From Rhodoferax sediminis (GTDB taxonomy: Bacteria > Pseudomonadota > Gammaproteobacteria > Burkholderiales > Burkholderiaceae_C), in contig NZ_CP035503.1 of NCBI RefSeq assembly GCF_006970865.1, positions 4,323,498 to 4,387,497 on the forward strand: a DNA stretch of 64,000 nucleotides, in the 5' to 3' direction. This document shows, in pieces, positions 1-8,608 of the stretch. The number at the start of each line of letters is the position of its first letter. Position 1 is the stretch's first letter. The notes beneath the pieces are model-generated. The model worked only from the letters and a program-made list of their open reading frames with translations. It was not told the origin of the DNA and searched no databases. A program made the translations under genes and the position numbers.

Positions 1-245
1 CAAGCCGGCGTGTTGGGATCGCGGCCCATAGGCGGCGAGTTGGGGATTTCGAAGAATGCCAGCACGTTGCCGCCACCGGCGTCCAGAAACGGGTGCATGT
101 ACGGATCGGCCGCCTTGGTCGACGGTACCTGATCCTCGGCGATCGCGAGGATAAGCTTCATGTTCAAATTTTTAGCGTACCACTCGACGGTTTCCTTGGC
201 GTCGTTGCAGCGGTAGGCGACGTGATGAATTCTCATGATCTGCAT
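1..245 (-). CDS. VOC (glyoxalase/dioxygenase-fold) family protein, C-terminus beyond window
   Basis: The reading frame is open from the start codon to base 1, so about 81 N-terminal residues are visible and the rest is cut off by the window edge. The beginning, MQIMRIHHVAYRCNDAKET, followed by WYAKNLNMKL, is the first beta-alpha-beta unit of the vicinal-oxygen-chelate fold, and the His in the HHVAYRC stretch is where a metal ligand sits in this superfamily. I chose the ATG at 243-245 because GGAG lies seven bases upstream; a second in-frame ATG follows three codons later. It is transcribed divergently from the LysR gene at 390, which may control it. The substrate cannot be told: glyoxalase, extradiol dioxygenase and resistance proteins all share this start. 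Confidence 0.75.
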   Translation of the reverse strand, partial: MQIMRIHHVAYRCNDAKETVEWYAKNLNMKLILAIAEDQVPSTKAADPYMHPFLDAGGGNVLAFFEIPNSPPMGRDPNTPA

Positions 246-351
246 GGCTTTTCTCCGGTTGACAGGGTTGATGGAAGTGTCCAGCGCCCCGGCCGTTCGC
301 AGTGTGGCGGGCAATGGATGAACTTGATTAAAGCGTCGCCGCATTCATAAT

Positions 352-366
352 ACAAACGGGATTTGT
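352..366. promoter_or_regulatory. Candidate LysR-type operator
   Basis: ACAAA-CGGGA-TTTGT is a perfect 5-bp inverted repeat with a 5-bp spacer in the 144-bp gap between the divergent VOC and LysR genes. A further TTCATAA / TTTATGA pair flanks it at about 344-378. LysR proteins usually bind interrupted dyads in this position. Assignment is by position and symmetry only. Confidence 0.4.
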
Positions 367-389
367 TGATGCATTTATGAGGCTTTCCA

Positions 390-1325
390 ATGAATGTGAC
401 GCTTCGACAATTGCGCGCCTTCGCGGCCGTCGCCCGCAGTGGCAGCTTCACGCTGGCAGCCGAGAGCCTCTTCGTCACGCAATCGGCGCTGAGCGGACTC
501 ATCAAGGAGCTGGAGCAGGCGCTCGGGCTGCGCGTGATCGACCGCAGTACGCGCAAGGCCCGGTTATCAGAAGTCGGGCGCGACCTTTATCCGCTGGTGG
601 ACAAAATCATTCACGATCTCGATGGTGTGCTTGACGATGTCACCAATCTCAAGTCACTCAAAGCGGGACTGGTACGCATTGCGGCCCCGCAGCTAATGGC
701 CTCCACCCTGATTCCGGAGGCAATGGCGGCCTACACCGCACAACATCCGAACATCCGCATCAAACTGGTGGACTGCGCGGTGGAAACCGTCATGTCACGG
801 GTTTTTTCAGGCGAGGTCGATTTTGGCATCGGGCCCGAACGCGACCCGAACTCCGACATCACGGCAACACCCCTGTTTGAAGCGCCGTTCATGGCGGTAT
901 TTCCGCCCGGGCATCCGCTGGACCGGCTGCCCGAGATTTGCTGGGGCGATCTGATGCGTTTCCCTGTTATTTCCCTGCAGGGCCAGTTCACCGACCGGCT
1001 TGCCATCGATCTGAGCGCCGCAGTGTACGGACCAAAGCTGATGCCCGCCAACGAGGTGGCCTTCATGTCGACAGCGCTGAGCATGGTGAACGCCGGGCTC
1101 GGTGTCACCGTGTGCATCCCCTACGCCGCTTCTCTGGTGCGCCTGTACAAGCTGGAGATGCGTGCCTTGGGCGATCCGGTGGTCAGTCGTTGCTTCTTCA
1201 TCTTCAGCCGTAAAGAGCAATCGCTATCGCCGGCCGCCACAAGCTTCATGGACTTTTTGTTCCAGTATGTCGCCGCGCATGAAGACATTGCCCGGTGGAC
1301 TGTCGCTGGCAAGCCGAGTCCATAA
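390..1325 (+). CDS. LysR-family transcriptional regulator
   Basis: A 311-residue protein of normal LysR length. Residues 1-60 form the winged helix-turn-helix (MNVTLRQLRAFAAVARSGSF, then SALSGLIKELE and the dimerisation helix). From about residue 90 it has the periplasmic-binding-protein-like effector domain, with the usual GEVDFGIG segment near residue 145. LysR regulators typically activate a divergent neighbour when a small pathway metabolite binds. Here the divergent neighbour is the VOC protein at the left edge and the next co-directional gene is a glutathione transferase, so either may be a target. The start is the ATG that yields the canonical N-terminus. The effector is unknown. Confidence 0.93.
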   Translation: MNVTLRQLRAFAAVARSGSFTLAAESLFVTQSALSGLIKELEQALGLRVIDRSTRKARLSEVGRDLYPLVDKIIHDLDGVLDDVTNLKSLKAGLVRIAAPQLMASTLIPEAMAAYTAQHPNIRIKLVDCAVETVMSRVFSGEVDFGIGPERDPNSDITATPLFEAPFMAVFPPGHPLDRLPEICWGDLMRFPVISLQGQFTDRLAIDLSAAVYGPKLMPANEVAFMSTALSMVNAGLGVTVCIPYAASLVRLYKLEMRALGDPVVSRCFFIFSRKEQSLSPAATSFMDFLFQYVAAHEDIARWTVAGKPSP

Positions 1326-1391
1326 TCTGCGCTCCACCCCACGCCGACACACCGGCGCCGGCTTAGCGATACCACACCCCCGGAGCACGCC

Positions 1392-2018
1392 ATGATCGTC
1401 GTCCACCACCTCAACGATTCGCGCTCGCAGCGCGTACTGTGGCTGCTCGAAGAGCTCGGCCTGCCCTATGAGATCAAGCGCTACCAGCGCAACGCCCAGA
1501 CCCGGCTGGCGCCGCCCGAACTCACGGCCGTGCATCCGCTGGGCAAGTCGCCGGTGATCACCGACGACGGACAAACCATCATCGAATCCGGCGCGATCGT
1601 CGACTACCTGATCCGGCGCCACGGCGGCGGGCGCCTGCAACCGGCGCCGCATACGCATGAGTACGACGCCTACCAGCAGTGGCTGCATTACGCCGAAGGC
1701 TCGGCCATGCTGCCGCTGATGCTGAAGCTGTACGTCTCGCGGCTCGGTGACGCCGGTGCGCCCTTGTTCCCGCGCATCGAGAGCGAAATCGCCAACCACC
1801 TGGGCTATGTCAATCAATCCTTGCAGGGCCGCGACTGGCTGGTGGGCAACAACCTGACCGGCGCCGACATCCAGATGAGCTTTGTCGGAGAAGTGGCGGG
1901 CAGTCGCGGCAACCGCGAGAACTTTTCGCATATCCAGGCGTGGGTCGAGCGTTTCCAGGCCCGGCCCGCCTACCGCCGCGCCATCGAGCGCGGCGGGCCC
2001 TACGCGCACGCGCGCTGA
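1392..2018 (+). CDS. Glutathione S-transferase family protein
   Basis: A 208-residue cytosolic GST. Residues 1-80 form the thioredoxin-like domain: MIVVHHLNDSRSQRVLWLLE holds the N-terminal Ser region that binds the glutathione thiol, and GKSPVITDDGQTIIESGAIV carries the cis-Pro and the conserved Glu-Ser of the gamma-glutamyl site. The remainder is the all-helical domain. GGAG lies about seven bases before the ATG. It lies 66 bp after the LysR gene on the same strand. It resembles the branch that includes yeast Gtt1, but the substrate is unknown. It ends 4 bp before the convergent molybdenum hydroxylase gene. Confidence 0.9.
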   Translation: MIVVHHLNDSRSQRVLWLLEELGLPYEIKRYQRNAQTRLAPPELTAVHPLGKSPVITDDGQTIIESGAIVDYLIRRHGGGRLQPAPHTHEYDAYQQWLHYAEGSAMLPLMLKLYVSRLGDAGAPLFPRIESEIANHLGYVNQSLQGRDWLVGNNLTGADIQMSFVGEVAGSRGNRENFSHIQAWVERFQARPAYRRAIERGGPYAHAR

Positions 2019-2022
2019 ATGC

Positions 2023-4350
2023 TCAGCCAGCCGCCTGCAATGACTGCCATATCTTTACCGCTGTCAGCGGCATCTGCAGGCCCGGCGCCTGGCTCGCGTG
2101 ACCGCCGCGCGCCAGCGCATCGGCCACGGCGTTGACCACGCTGGGCACGGCGCCGATGGTGCCGAGTTCGCCCACGCCCTTGACGCCCAGCGCGTTGTTC
2201 AGGCAGGGCGAGGATTCGTCCAGTTCATGCCGGAAGGCGGGTACGTCGTCGGCGCGCGGCGCGCAATAGTCCATCAGGCTGCCGGTCACGAGCTGGCCGG
2301 TCTCGCGGTCGTACACCACATGCTCATGCAGTGCCTGGCCAATGCCTTGCACGGCCCCGCCGTCGAGTTGGCCACGCACGATCATCGGGTTGACGACACG
2401 GCCCACGTCGTTGACGGAGGCATAGGCCACGACGGCGACCGCTCCGGTCTGCGGATCGATTTCGACCTCGCTCACATGGCAGCCATTCGGCCAGGTCGGC
2501 CCGGCCACGCTGCTGGTCGAGTCCATGAAGATGCGCTGCTCGGGTTGCCGCGCGGCCAGCGCAAACAGGTCTAGCTCCAGGTCCGTGCCGGCGACCTTGA
2601 AGGTGCCGTTGGCGTATTGAATGTCTTCGGCGGCGGCTTCCAGCTCCTTGGCCGCCAGCTGTTTGGCTTTCTCGATGGTGCGGTCCGCGCCCACGCGCAT
2701 GGCCGAGCCGCCGGTGAACAGCGAGCGCGAGCCGGCACTGCCAAAACCGTTACCACGGTCGGTGTCGCCCAGCACCACCCGCACCTTGTCGATCGGCACG
2801 CCGAACGCATCGACCACCAGCTGCGCCAGCGAGGTGGCGATGCCCTGGCCCATGGCATTCACGGCCGAGTACACCTCGATAATGCCGTCCGCCTGCACCG
2901 ACACGGTCACGCGCTCCTCGAACACATTGCCGCCGGTCCACTCCAGAAAGGTCGAGATCCCCAGGCCGCGCAGCTTGCCGCGCGCCTTCGAAGCGGCCGC
3001 GCGCGCCGCGAAGCCGTTCCAGTCGGCGAGCGCCAAACCCTGGTCCATGACGTGTTCGAACTTGCCGGTGTCGTAGGTCTGGCCCATGGGGTTTTTGTAG
3101 GGCATCTGCTCGGGCCGGATGAAGTTGCGCCGGCGCAGTTCCACGCGGTCGATGCCGGTCTGGCGCGCGGCCTCGTCCATCAGGCGTTCCATGTTGAAAA
3201 TGGCCTCGGGCCGGCCCGCGCCGCGGTAGGCGCCGGTCGGCGCGGTGTTGGTCAGCACCGCCTTGAAATGGAAATCGATGGTCTGGATGTCGTACACACT
3301 GGTCTGCACCCAGGGCCCGATCAGCAGCTGGATGGCGACACCCACGCCCGTGGCATAAGCGCCCACGTTGGCGAACGAGGCAATGCGCAAGGCCAGGATT
3401 TTGCCGTGCTCGTCCAGCGCCAGCTCGGTGTGGCTTTGCACGTCGCGGCCATGGGCGCTGGAGAGGAACTCCTCGCTGCGCTCGGCCGCCCATTTCACGG
3501 CACATTTCAGGGTACGGGCGCTGTAGGCTGCCACCACGTCTTCGGGGTAAGCGCCGGTCTTCATGCCAAAACCACCGCCCACGTCGCCCACCACCACGCG
3601 CACCTGCTCGTGCGGCAGACCGAGCGCGTCACTGACCGTGTCGCGCGCCCCCGAGGGCATCTGGGTGCTCAGGTGGATTGTCAGGCGCCCGCTGGCCTTG
3701 TCAAAGCTTGCCAGTACGGTGCGCGGCTCCAGCGTGAGGGCGGCCACGCGCTGGTTCGTCACGTCCAGCGCCACCACGTGCGCCGCCCGCGCAAAAGCGG
3801 CCGCCGTGGCATTCGCGTCGCCATGGCGCATTTCGGCGGAGATGTTGTCGGGCGCCGCATCGCACAGCACCGGCGCGCCGGGCGCGGTGGCATCCGCCAG
3901 GTTCACCACCATGGGCAGCTCCTCAAAGTCGACGACGATGGCTTCGGCCGCATCGCGCGCCTGCTGGAGGGTTTGTGCTACCACCGCAGCAACCGCCTCG
4001 CCGACAAAGCGCACGCGCTCGTGTGCCAGCGCGCGCCGCGGCGGCGTGGCGCCGGCCGAGCCGTCGGCGCGTACAAAACCGGCGACCCCCGGAATCGGCT
4101 TGACGCCCGCGGCCACCAGATCCGCGCCAGTGAGCACCAACAACACGCCCGGCATGCCCTGCGCCGCCGCCACATCGGTAGAGGCAATGCGCGCGTGCGG
4201 ATACGGCGAGCGCACAAAGCAAAGATACGCCTGGTTGGCTGGCATCAGATCGTCGGCATAGCTGCCCTTGCCGGTCAGCAGGCCTTCGTCTTCGAGCCGG
4301 CGCACGGCTTGCCCGCTGCCAAAGCGCGTGGGATTGGTGTCGTTATTCAC
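2023..4350 (-). CDS. Xanthine dehydrogenase/CO dehydrogenase family molybdopterin-binding large subunit (form II CoxL-like)
   Basis: About 775 residues, the normal length for a CoxL/XdhB-type catalytic subunit. The N-terminal a/b hammerhead domain (FGSGQAVRRLEDEGLLTGKG, then the YADDL and YPHARI segments) is followed by the molybdopterin-binding domains. AYRGAGRPEA is the form II active-site loop; true CO dehydrogenases have AYRCSFR, so CO oxidation is unlikely. GVGELGTIGA near the C-terminus carries the catalytic Glu that faces molybdenum. I place the start at the GTG at 4348-4350, which has AAGGA eight bases upstream; the longer frame to 4428 lacks an RBS. No FAD-binding medium subunit or 2Fe-2S small subunit is adjacent, which is odd for a three-subunit enzyme. 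Related enzymes hydroxylate N-heterocycles or aldehydes; the substrate here is unknown. Confidence 0.88.
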   Translation of the reverse strand: MNNDTNPTRFGSGQAVRRLEDEGLLTGKGSYADDLMPANQAYLCFVRSPYPHARIASTDVAAAQGMPGVLLVLTGADLVAAGVKPIPGVAGFVRADGSAGATPPRRALAHERVRFVGEAVAAVVAQTLQQARDAAEAIVVDFEELPMVVNLADATAPGAPVLCDAAPDNISAEMRHGDANATAAAFARAAHVVALDVTNQRVAALTLEPRTVLASFDKASGRLTIHLSTQMPSGARDTVSDALGLPHEQVRVVVGDVGGGFGMKTGAYPEDVVAAYSARTLKCAVKWAAERSEEFLSSAHGRDVQSHTELALDEHGKILALRIASFANVGAYATGVGVAIQLLIGPWVQTSVYDIQTIDFHFKAVLTNTAPTGAYRGAGRPEAIFNMERLMDEAARQTGIDRVELRRRNFIRPEQMPYKNPMGQTYDTGKFEHVMDQGLALADWNGFAARAAASKARGKLRGLGISTFLEWTGGNVFEERVTVSVQADGIIEVYSAVNAMGQGIATSLAQLVVDAFGVPIDKVRVVLGDTDRGNGFGSAGSRSLFTGGSAMRVGADRTIEKAKQLAAKELEAAAEDIQYANGTFKVAGTDLELDLFALAARQPEQRIFMDSTSSVAGPTWPNGCHVSEVEIDPQTGAVAVVAYASVNDVGRVVNPMIVRGQLDGGAVQGIGQALHEHVVYDRETGQLVTGSLMDYCAPRADDVPAFRHELDESSPCLNNALGVKGVGELGTIGAVPSVVNAVADALARGGHASQAPGLQMPLTAVKIWQSLQAAG

Positions 4351-4517
4351 GGTAGACGTCCTTGTGTGTTGTGGTTCGTAGTGGAGCGGCATGGACCTCG
4401 CGGGTGTACACAACCCCGGAAACTGCAAGAAGCCACTATAGACGCTGTCTGCAAAATCCGCCGACGCGCTAAACTGGCCCGATCGCTCATGTCTGTCCCT
4501 GCCGTCTGGAGAAAAAA

Positions 4518-4940
4518 ATGTCCCCGCTGTATCCGTTTCACCTGGCCTTCCCGGTTACTTCGCTGGCTGCGGCCCGTGCCTTTTATGGCGACCTGCTGGG
4601 CTGCCCTGAAGGGCGCTCCTCGGACGACTGGGTTGATTTCGATTTCCATGGCCACCAGATCGTGGCGCATCTGTCGCCTTCCGAGGCCGGCCATCACAAC
4701 ACCAGCGCGGTGGACGGCGACAACGTGCCGGTACGCCACTTCGGCCTGGTACTGCCGATGACCGAATGGCATGCGTTGGCCGACAAGCTGCGCGCGGCCG
4801 GCACCCGCTTTGTGATCGAGCCGCACGTGCGCTTCAAGGGCCAGGTGGGCGAGCAAGCCACCATGTTCTTCCTGGACCCGTGCGGCAATGCCATTGAATT
4901 CAAGGCCTTCGCCGATCCGTCCCGGCTGTTTGCCAAATAG
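4518..4940 (+). CDS. VOC family protein (glyoxalase/dioxygenase superfamily)
   Basis: A 140-residue single-domain VOC protein with two beta-alpha-beta-beta-beta units: the first begins YPFHLAFPVTSLAAARAFYG and the second PVRHFGLVLPMTEWHALADK. The two His at the starts of these units and the Glu in the closing DPCGNAIEFKAF motif are the places where the metal ligands of this fold sit. A GGAG six bases before the ATG supports the start. It is divergent from the CoxL-like gene (167-bp gap) and converges with the flavoprotein monooxygenase that ends 12 bp downstream. The family covers many dioxygenases and lyases, so no reaction is assigned. Confidence 0.85.
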   Translation: MSPLYPFHLAFPVTSLAAARAFYGDLLGCPEGRSSDDWVDFDFHGHQIVAHLSPSEAGHHNTSAVDGDNVPVRHFGLVLPMTEWHALADKLRAAGTRFVIEPHVRFKGQVGEQATMFFLDPCGNAIEFKAFADPSRLFAK

Positions 4941-4952
4941 GCTGACCGAGCA

Positions 4953-6413
4953 TCAGCGCGGTGCACCTTCGTAGTGCGCCGGATCGAACCGTCGCGTCTG
5001 GCGCCAATAGTCCCAGGTGAAGCCGGGCCACAGCGTGTCGATGCGTCCGTCGGCGTTTTGGTACCAGCTATGACAGCCCGACGACCAGACCGTCGATTTC
5101 ATTTTCTGCTGCATTACGGCGTAGTTTTCGGTCTGAATTTCGGGGCGCAGGCGCAGCGTGGCCTGGCCGCGCCGGCACAGACTGCGCAGTGCGTCCACGA
5201 TGTAGTTCACCTGCGCCTCGATCATGAAGATGATGGAGTTGTGGCCCAGTCCGGTGTTCGGGCCGACTAGCATGAAGAGGTTGGGAAAACCGGCCACCGT
5301 GATGCCGAGTCGGGTCGCCGCCGGCTGCGCGCGCCAGCGCTCAGAAAGTTCTTCGCCCCGCTCGCCGTAGATGCACAGGGGCGTGATGAATTCGGTGGCC
5401 CGAAAGCCGGTGCCCCAGATGATCACGTCGCAGGGATGCAGCCTGCCGTCGCTGCCGACCACCCCCTGCGGCGTCACGCGCGCCACCGCCTGGGTTACCA
5501 GGCTCACGTTGGGCTGCTGCAGCGCACGGAACCAGGTGTTTGAGAACAGCAGGCGCTTGCAGCCAGGGTTGAAATGGGGCGTGAGGGCGGCGCGCAGCGC
5601 GGCGTCCTTGACCTGGCGGCGCAGGTGCTGCAGGGCAAGTCGGCGCAGCAGGGCCTGCATCCGGGCCGAGCCCAGGAAGCCCATGCCGATCCATTCGTTG
5701 AACCAGTAGATGCGCCAGCGCACCAGCGTTTGCAGCCCCGGCACATGGGCGTACAGCCAGCGCCGCAACGGGCCGTAGGGCCGGTCCCGGCGCGGCAGCA
5801 CCCAGCCGGGCGTGCGCTGGAACACCGTGAGGTGTGCGGCAGCGGACGCGATCTCGGGCACGACCTGCACCGCGCTGGCGCCGGTGCCGACCACGGCGAT
5901 GCGCTTGCCCCGCAGGTCCACGTCGTGGCGCCACTGGCTCGTGTGGAATGCCGGACCGTCGAATGTGTCCAGCCCCGGCACCTTGGGCAGCAGCGGCTTG
6001 TTGAGCGGGCCGGTGGCCACGATGACATGGCGCGCCTGCAGCATGGGTTGGCCCGCGCGTTCGATCTGCCAGTGCTGCGCGCTAGCGTCCCAGCGCAGCG
6101 CGCCGACCTCCTGGCCGAAGCGGATCACGGCGTCCAGCCCGTATTGCCGCACCACGCGCCGGATATAGGCCTGAATTTCGGCTTGCTGCGAATAGGGCCG
6201 CGTCCAGCCGCGGTTGGGCTCGAACGAGAGCGAGTAAAGATGCGAGGGCACGTCGCAGGCGCAGCCCGGATACGTGTTGTCGCGCCAGGTGCCGCCTACC
6301 TCGCTTGCGCGCTCGAGCACCACCAGCGAGGTGACGCCCGCCGCGCGCAGCCGGATTGCGGCGCACAGGCCGCCGATGCCGGCGCCGATGATGGCCACTT
6401 CAATCGTGCTCAT
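4953..6413 (-). CDS. Flavin-containing monooxygenase, probable type I Baeyer-Villiger monooxygenase
   Basis: A 486-residue NAD(P)H/FAD enzyme. The N-terminal Rossmann motif is GAGIGGLCAAIRLR (from about residue 10), followed by the FAD-contacting ERASEVGGTWRDNTYPG segment. A second dinucleotide motif, VVGTGASAVQ, lies near residue 175. Just before it, FDGPAFHTSQW fits the Baeyer-Villiger fingerprint FxGxxxHxxxW, although the next residue is Arg rather than Pro or Asp. VGPNTGLGHNS near the C-terminus is typical of the same group. Such enzymes insert oxygen into ketones to give esters or lactones. It is divergent from a MarR regulator with a strong inverted repeat between them, which suggests control by that regulator. 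Confidence 0.9.
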   Translation of the reverse strand: MSTIEVAIIGAGIGGLCAAIRLRAAGVTSLVVLERASEVGGTWRDNTYPGCACDVPSHLYSLSFEPNRGWTRPYSQQAEIQAYIRRVVRQYGLDAVIRFGQEVGALRWDASAQHWQIERAGQPMLQARHVIVATGPLNKPLLPKVPGLDTFDGPAFHTSQWRHDVDLRGKRIAVVGTGASAVQVVPEIASAAAHLTVFQRTPGWVLPRRDRPYGPLRRWLYAHVPGLQTLVRWRIYWFNEWIGMGFLGSARMQALLRRLALQHLRRQVKDAALRAALTPHFNPGCKRLLFSNTWFRALQQPNVSLVTQAVARVTPQGVVGSDGRLHPCDVIIWGTGFRATEFITPLCIYGERGEELSERWRAQPAATRLGITVAGFPNLFMLVGPNTGLGHNSIIFMIEAQVNYIVDALRSLCRRGQATLRLRPEIQTENYAVMQQKMKSTVWSSGCHSWYQNADGRIDTLWPGFTWDYWRQTRRFDPAHYEGAPR

Positions 6414-6449
6414 GGCACAAGGCTAGCATGCCGCGGCCGTCAGCACAAA

Positions 6450-6484
6450 TTCATAAGCCTATTTATAATCAATGTACTTATGAA
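6450..6484. promoter_or_regulatory. Candidate MarR operator in the divergent promoter
   Basis: TTCATAAG at 6450-6457 and CTTATGAA at 6477-6484 form a perfect 8-bp inverted repeat. The right arm covers the start codon of the MarR gene, and an AT-rich core lies between the arms. This suits autorepression and control of the divergent monooxygenase. Confidence 0.55.
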
Positions 6485-6947
6485 AAGAGATTTCAGCCAG
6501 CGCTTCGGCTTCCTGGTCAACGACGTGGCCAAGCTTTACGGGGAACATTTCGACCGGCTGGCGCGCGAACGCATCGGCCTGTCGCGCGCGCAGGTCCGCC
6601 TGCTCGGCGCGCTGGCGATGCACGGCAACGAGCGGCCGCTGTCGCAAATCGAGCTCGCGCACCGGCTCGGCCTGAGCGCGATGGGCGTGGCAACGCTGTG
6701 CGACCGCATGGCGGCGGCCGGCTGGATCCGGCGCCGGCCCAGCGCGACCGACAGGCGCATCAACGAGGTGCATCTGGAGCCGCGGGCCGAGGCCGCGCTC
6801 GACACCGCACTGAGCATCGGCGACACCCTGCACGCCCGGGTGCTGGCCGGGCTCACGCCGGCAGAGCGCACGCAGTTGCTGACCCTGCTCGGCAAGGCCC
6901 GCCGCGGCCTGCTGGACCTGCCGGCGGATGCGCAGGTGCCGGGATGA
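6480..6947 (+). CDS. MarR-family transcriptional regulator
   Basis: A 155-residue MarR protein. The winged HTH spans about residues 50-100 (SQIELAHRLGLSAMGVATLC as the recognition region, and the wing ending RRPSATDRRINEV). The start is the ATG at 6480, because the upstream frame is a readthrough without other support. The stop overlaps the start of the MFS exporter (ATGA), so the two are co-transcribed. A MarR next to an EmrB-type pump usually represses the pump until a phenolic or lipophilic compound binds. The inverted repeat over its own start suggests autoregulation and shared control of the divergent monooxygenase. Confidence 0.92.
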   Translation: MKRDFSQRFGFLVNDVAKLYGEHFDRLARERIGLSRAQVRLLGALAMHGNERPLSQIELAHRLGLSAMGVATLCDRMAAAGWIRRRPSATDRRINEVHLEPRAEAALDTALSIGDTLHARVLAGLTPAERTQLLTLLGKARRGLLDLPADAQVPG

Positions 6948-8539
6948 GTGCCGCCTCCATCACCGGCGCCGGCAACATCGCTGCTGCACCCGCTGCCGGC
7001 GTGCCGCACCGGCGCATGATCACCCTGTCGATCATGCTGGCGACGATCATGCAGGCGCTCGACACCACGATCGCCAACGTCGCGCTGCCGCACATGCAGG
7101 GCAGCCTGCAGGCCTCGCAGGACCAGATCATGTGGGTGCTCACCTCCTACATCGTGGCCTCCGCCATCACGCTGCCGCTGACCGGCTGGCTGTGCGGCCA
7201 ATGGGGCCGGCGCCGGGTGTTCATCGTCTCGGTGATCGGGTTCACGATCGCGTCAGCGCTGTGCGGCCTGTCGACCTCGCTCGTGGGCATCGTGCTCGCG
7301 CGCCTGCTGCAGGGCGTGTTCGGCGCGGCACTGGTGCCGCTGTCGCAGGCCGTGCTGCTCGACATCAACCCGCGCGAAAAGGTCGGCCAGGCCATGGCGA
7401 TCTGGGGCGCGGGCATTATGGTGGGCCCGATCCTGGGCCCGCTGCTCGGTGGCTGGCTGACCGAGAACTACAACTGGCGCTGGGTGTTCTTCATCAACCT
7501 GCCGGTCGGCCTGTTTGCGCTATGGGGCATTGCCCGCTACCTGCCCGAGAGCCGGCCGGGGCGCGAGCGGCTGGACATCTTCGGCTTCGCCACGCTGTCG
7601 CTGGCCATCGGCATGCTGCAGCTGTTCCTCGACCGGGGCCAGCAGCTCGACTGGTTCGACTCCTGGGAGATCAAGCTGGAGGCGGCCGCCGCGCTCGTCG
7701 CCTTTGCCTTTTTCGTGGTGCACACCTGGACCGCGCAGGGCGTGTCGTTCTTCGACCGCAGCCTGCTGAAGGACCGCAATTTTGTCACCGGACTGCTGTT
7801 CGCGTTCATCGTCGGCATGATCCTGTACGGCACCATGGCGCTGCTGCCCAACCTGCTGCAAAGCCTGATGGACTACCCGGTGATCTACACCGGTGAGGTG
7901 ACGGCGCCGCGCGGCGTCGGCACCATGCTGGCGATGATCGTGGTGGGGCGGCTGGTGCACCGCATCGACGTGCGCGCCATCATGGCGCTCGGTTTCGGAC
8001 TCACGGCGTTCGCGCTCTGGCAGATGACGCACCTGACGCTGCAGATGGACGCCAACCTAATCATCGTCTCGGGCTTCATCCAGGGGCTGGGCATCGGCTT
8101 CACCTTCGTGCCGCTGTCCACCGCGACCTTCGCCACGCTGGCGCCGGTGCTGCGCCATCAGGGCACGCCCATCTACAGCCTGCTGCGCAACATCGGCTCA
8201 AGCGTCGGCATCTCGATCGTGCAGGCGCTGCTGACGCGCGGCGCGGATACGGCGCACGCGCAACTGGCGGCAACCGTCGTGCCCGGCAACCAGGGCCTCG
8301 TAAATCTGCCCTCGATGCTGGACCCCGGCACGACCACGGGGTTGGCGATCCTGAACGCCGAAGTCACACGCCAGGGCGCGCTGATCGGCTACATCAACGA
8401 CTTCAGCATCATGACGGTCCTGACACTGGCCGCCATTCCGCTGCTGCTGGTCATGAGCAGCCCGCGCCACACGCCGGCGGCGGTCGTGGGCGCCATCGAT
8501 GCGGACGAGGCCGCGGCCGCGGTCGAAGTGCCGCACTGA
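6944..8539 (+). CDS. DHA2-family MFS multidrug efflux transporter (EmrB/QacA type)
   Basis: A 531-residue protein with about 14 hydrophobic segments. Residues 40-51 (LDTTIANVALPH) are the signature of the 14-TM drug:H+ antiporter subfamily in helix 1, and the loop GQWGRRRVF is the family motif A between helices 2 and 3. The start overlaps the MarR stop by four bases. No EmrA-type membrane-fusion partner or TolC-like protein is adjacent, so a complete tripartite pump would need partners from elsewhere. It would export a toxic hydrophobic compound from the inner membrane, coupled to proton entry; the true substrate is unknown. Confidence 0.93.
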   Translation: MSAASITGAGNIAAAPAAGVPHRRMITLSIMLATIMQALDTTIANVALPHMQGSLQASQDQIMWVLTSYIVASAITLPLTGWLCGQWGRRRVFIVSVIGFTIASALCGLSTSLVGIVLARLLQGVFGAALVPLSQAVLLDINPREKVGQAMAIWGAGIMVGPILGPLLGGWLTENYNWRWVFFINLPVGLFALWGIARYLPESRPGRERLDIFGFATLSLAIGMLQLFLDRGQQLDWFDSWEIKLEAAAALVAFAFFVVHTWTAQGVSFFDRSLLKDRNFVTGLLFAFIVGMILYGTMALLPNLLQSLMDYPVIYTGEVTAPRGVGTMLAMIVVGRLVHRIDVRAIMALGFGLTAFALWQMTHLTLQMDANLIIVSGFIQGLGIGFTFVPLSTATFATLAPVLRHQGTPIYSLLRNIGSSVGISIVQALLTRGADTAHAQLAATVVPGNQGLVNLPSMLDPGTTTGLAILNAEVTRQGALIGYINDFSIMTVLTLAAIPLLLVMSSPRHTPAAVVGAIDADEAAAAVEVPH

Positions 8540-8608
8540 GCGCCACCTCTGCGCCGAGCCGGCAACCCCCGCATAATCCCGGGGCTAATTGAAGGGCAAA
8601 CGGTATTC

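Noticed and set aside
2023..4350. A true aerobic carbon monoxide dehydrogenase
   Set aside because: The active-site loop is AYRGAGR, not the AYRCSFR of CO-oxidising form I enzymes, and the coxM and coxS partners are missing.
2617..4761. A 714-codon plus-strand open frame opposite the CoxL-like gene
   Set aside because: It is a high-GC antisense shadow. The product is His/Arg/Ala-rich without a known domain, whereas the opposite strand encodes a complete molybdenum hydroxylase.
5574..6479. Upstream extension of the MarR gene to give 457 residues
   Set aside because: The first 302 codons are antisense to the monooxygenase and have no recognisable fold. MarR proteins are about 150 residues, and the ATG at 6480 gives the canonical start.
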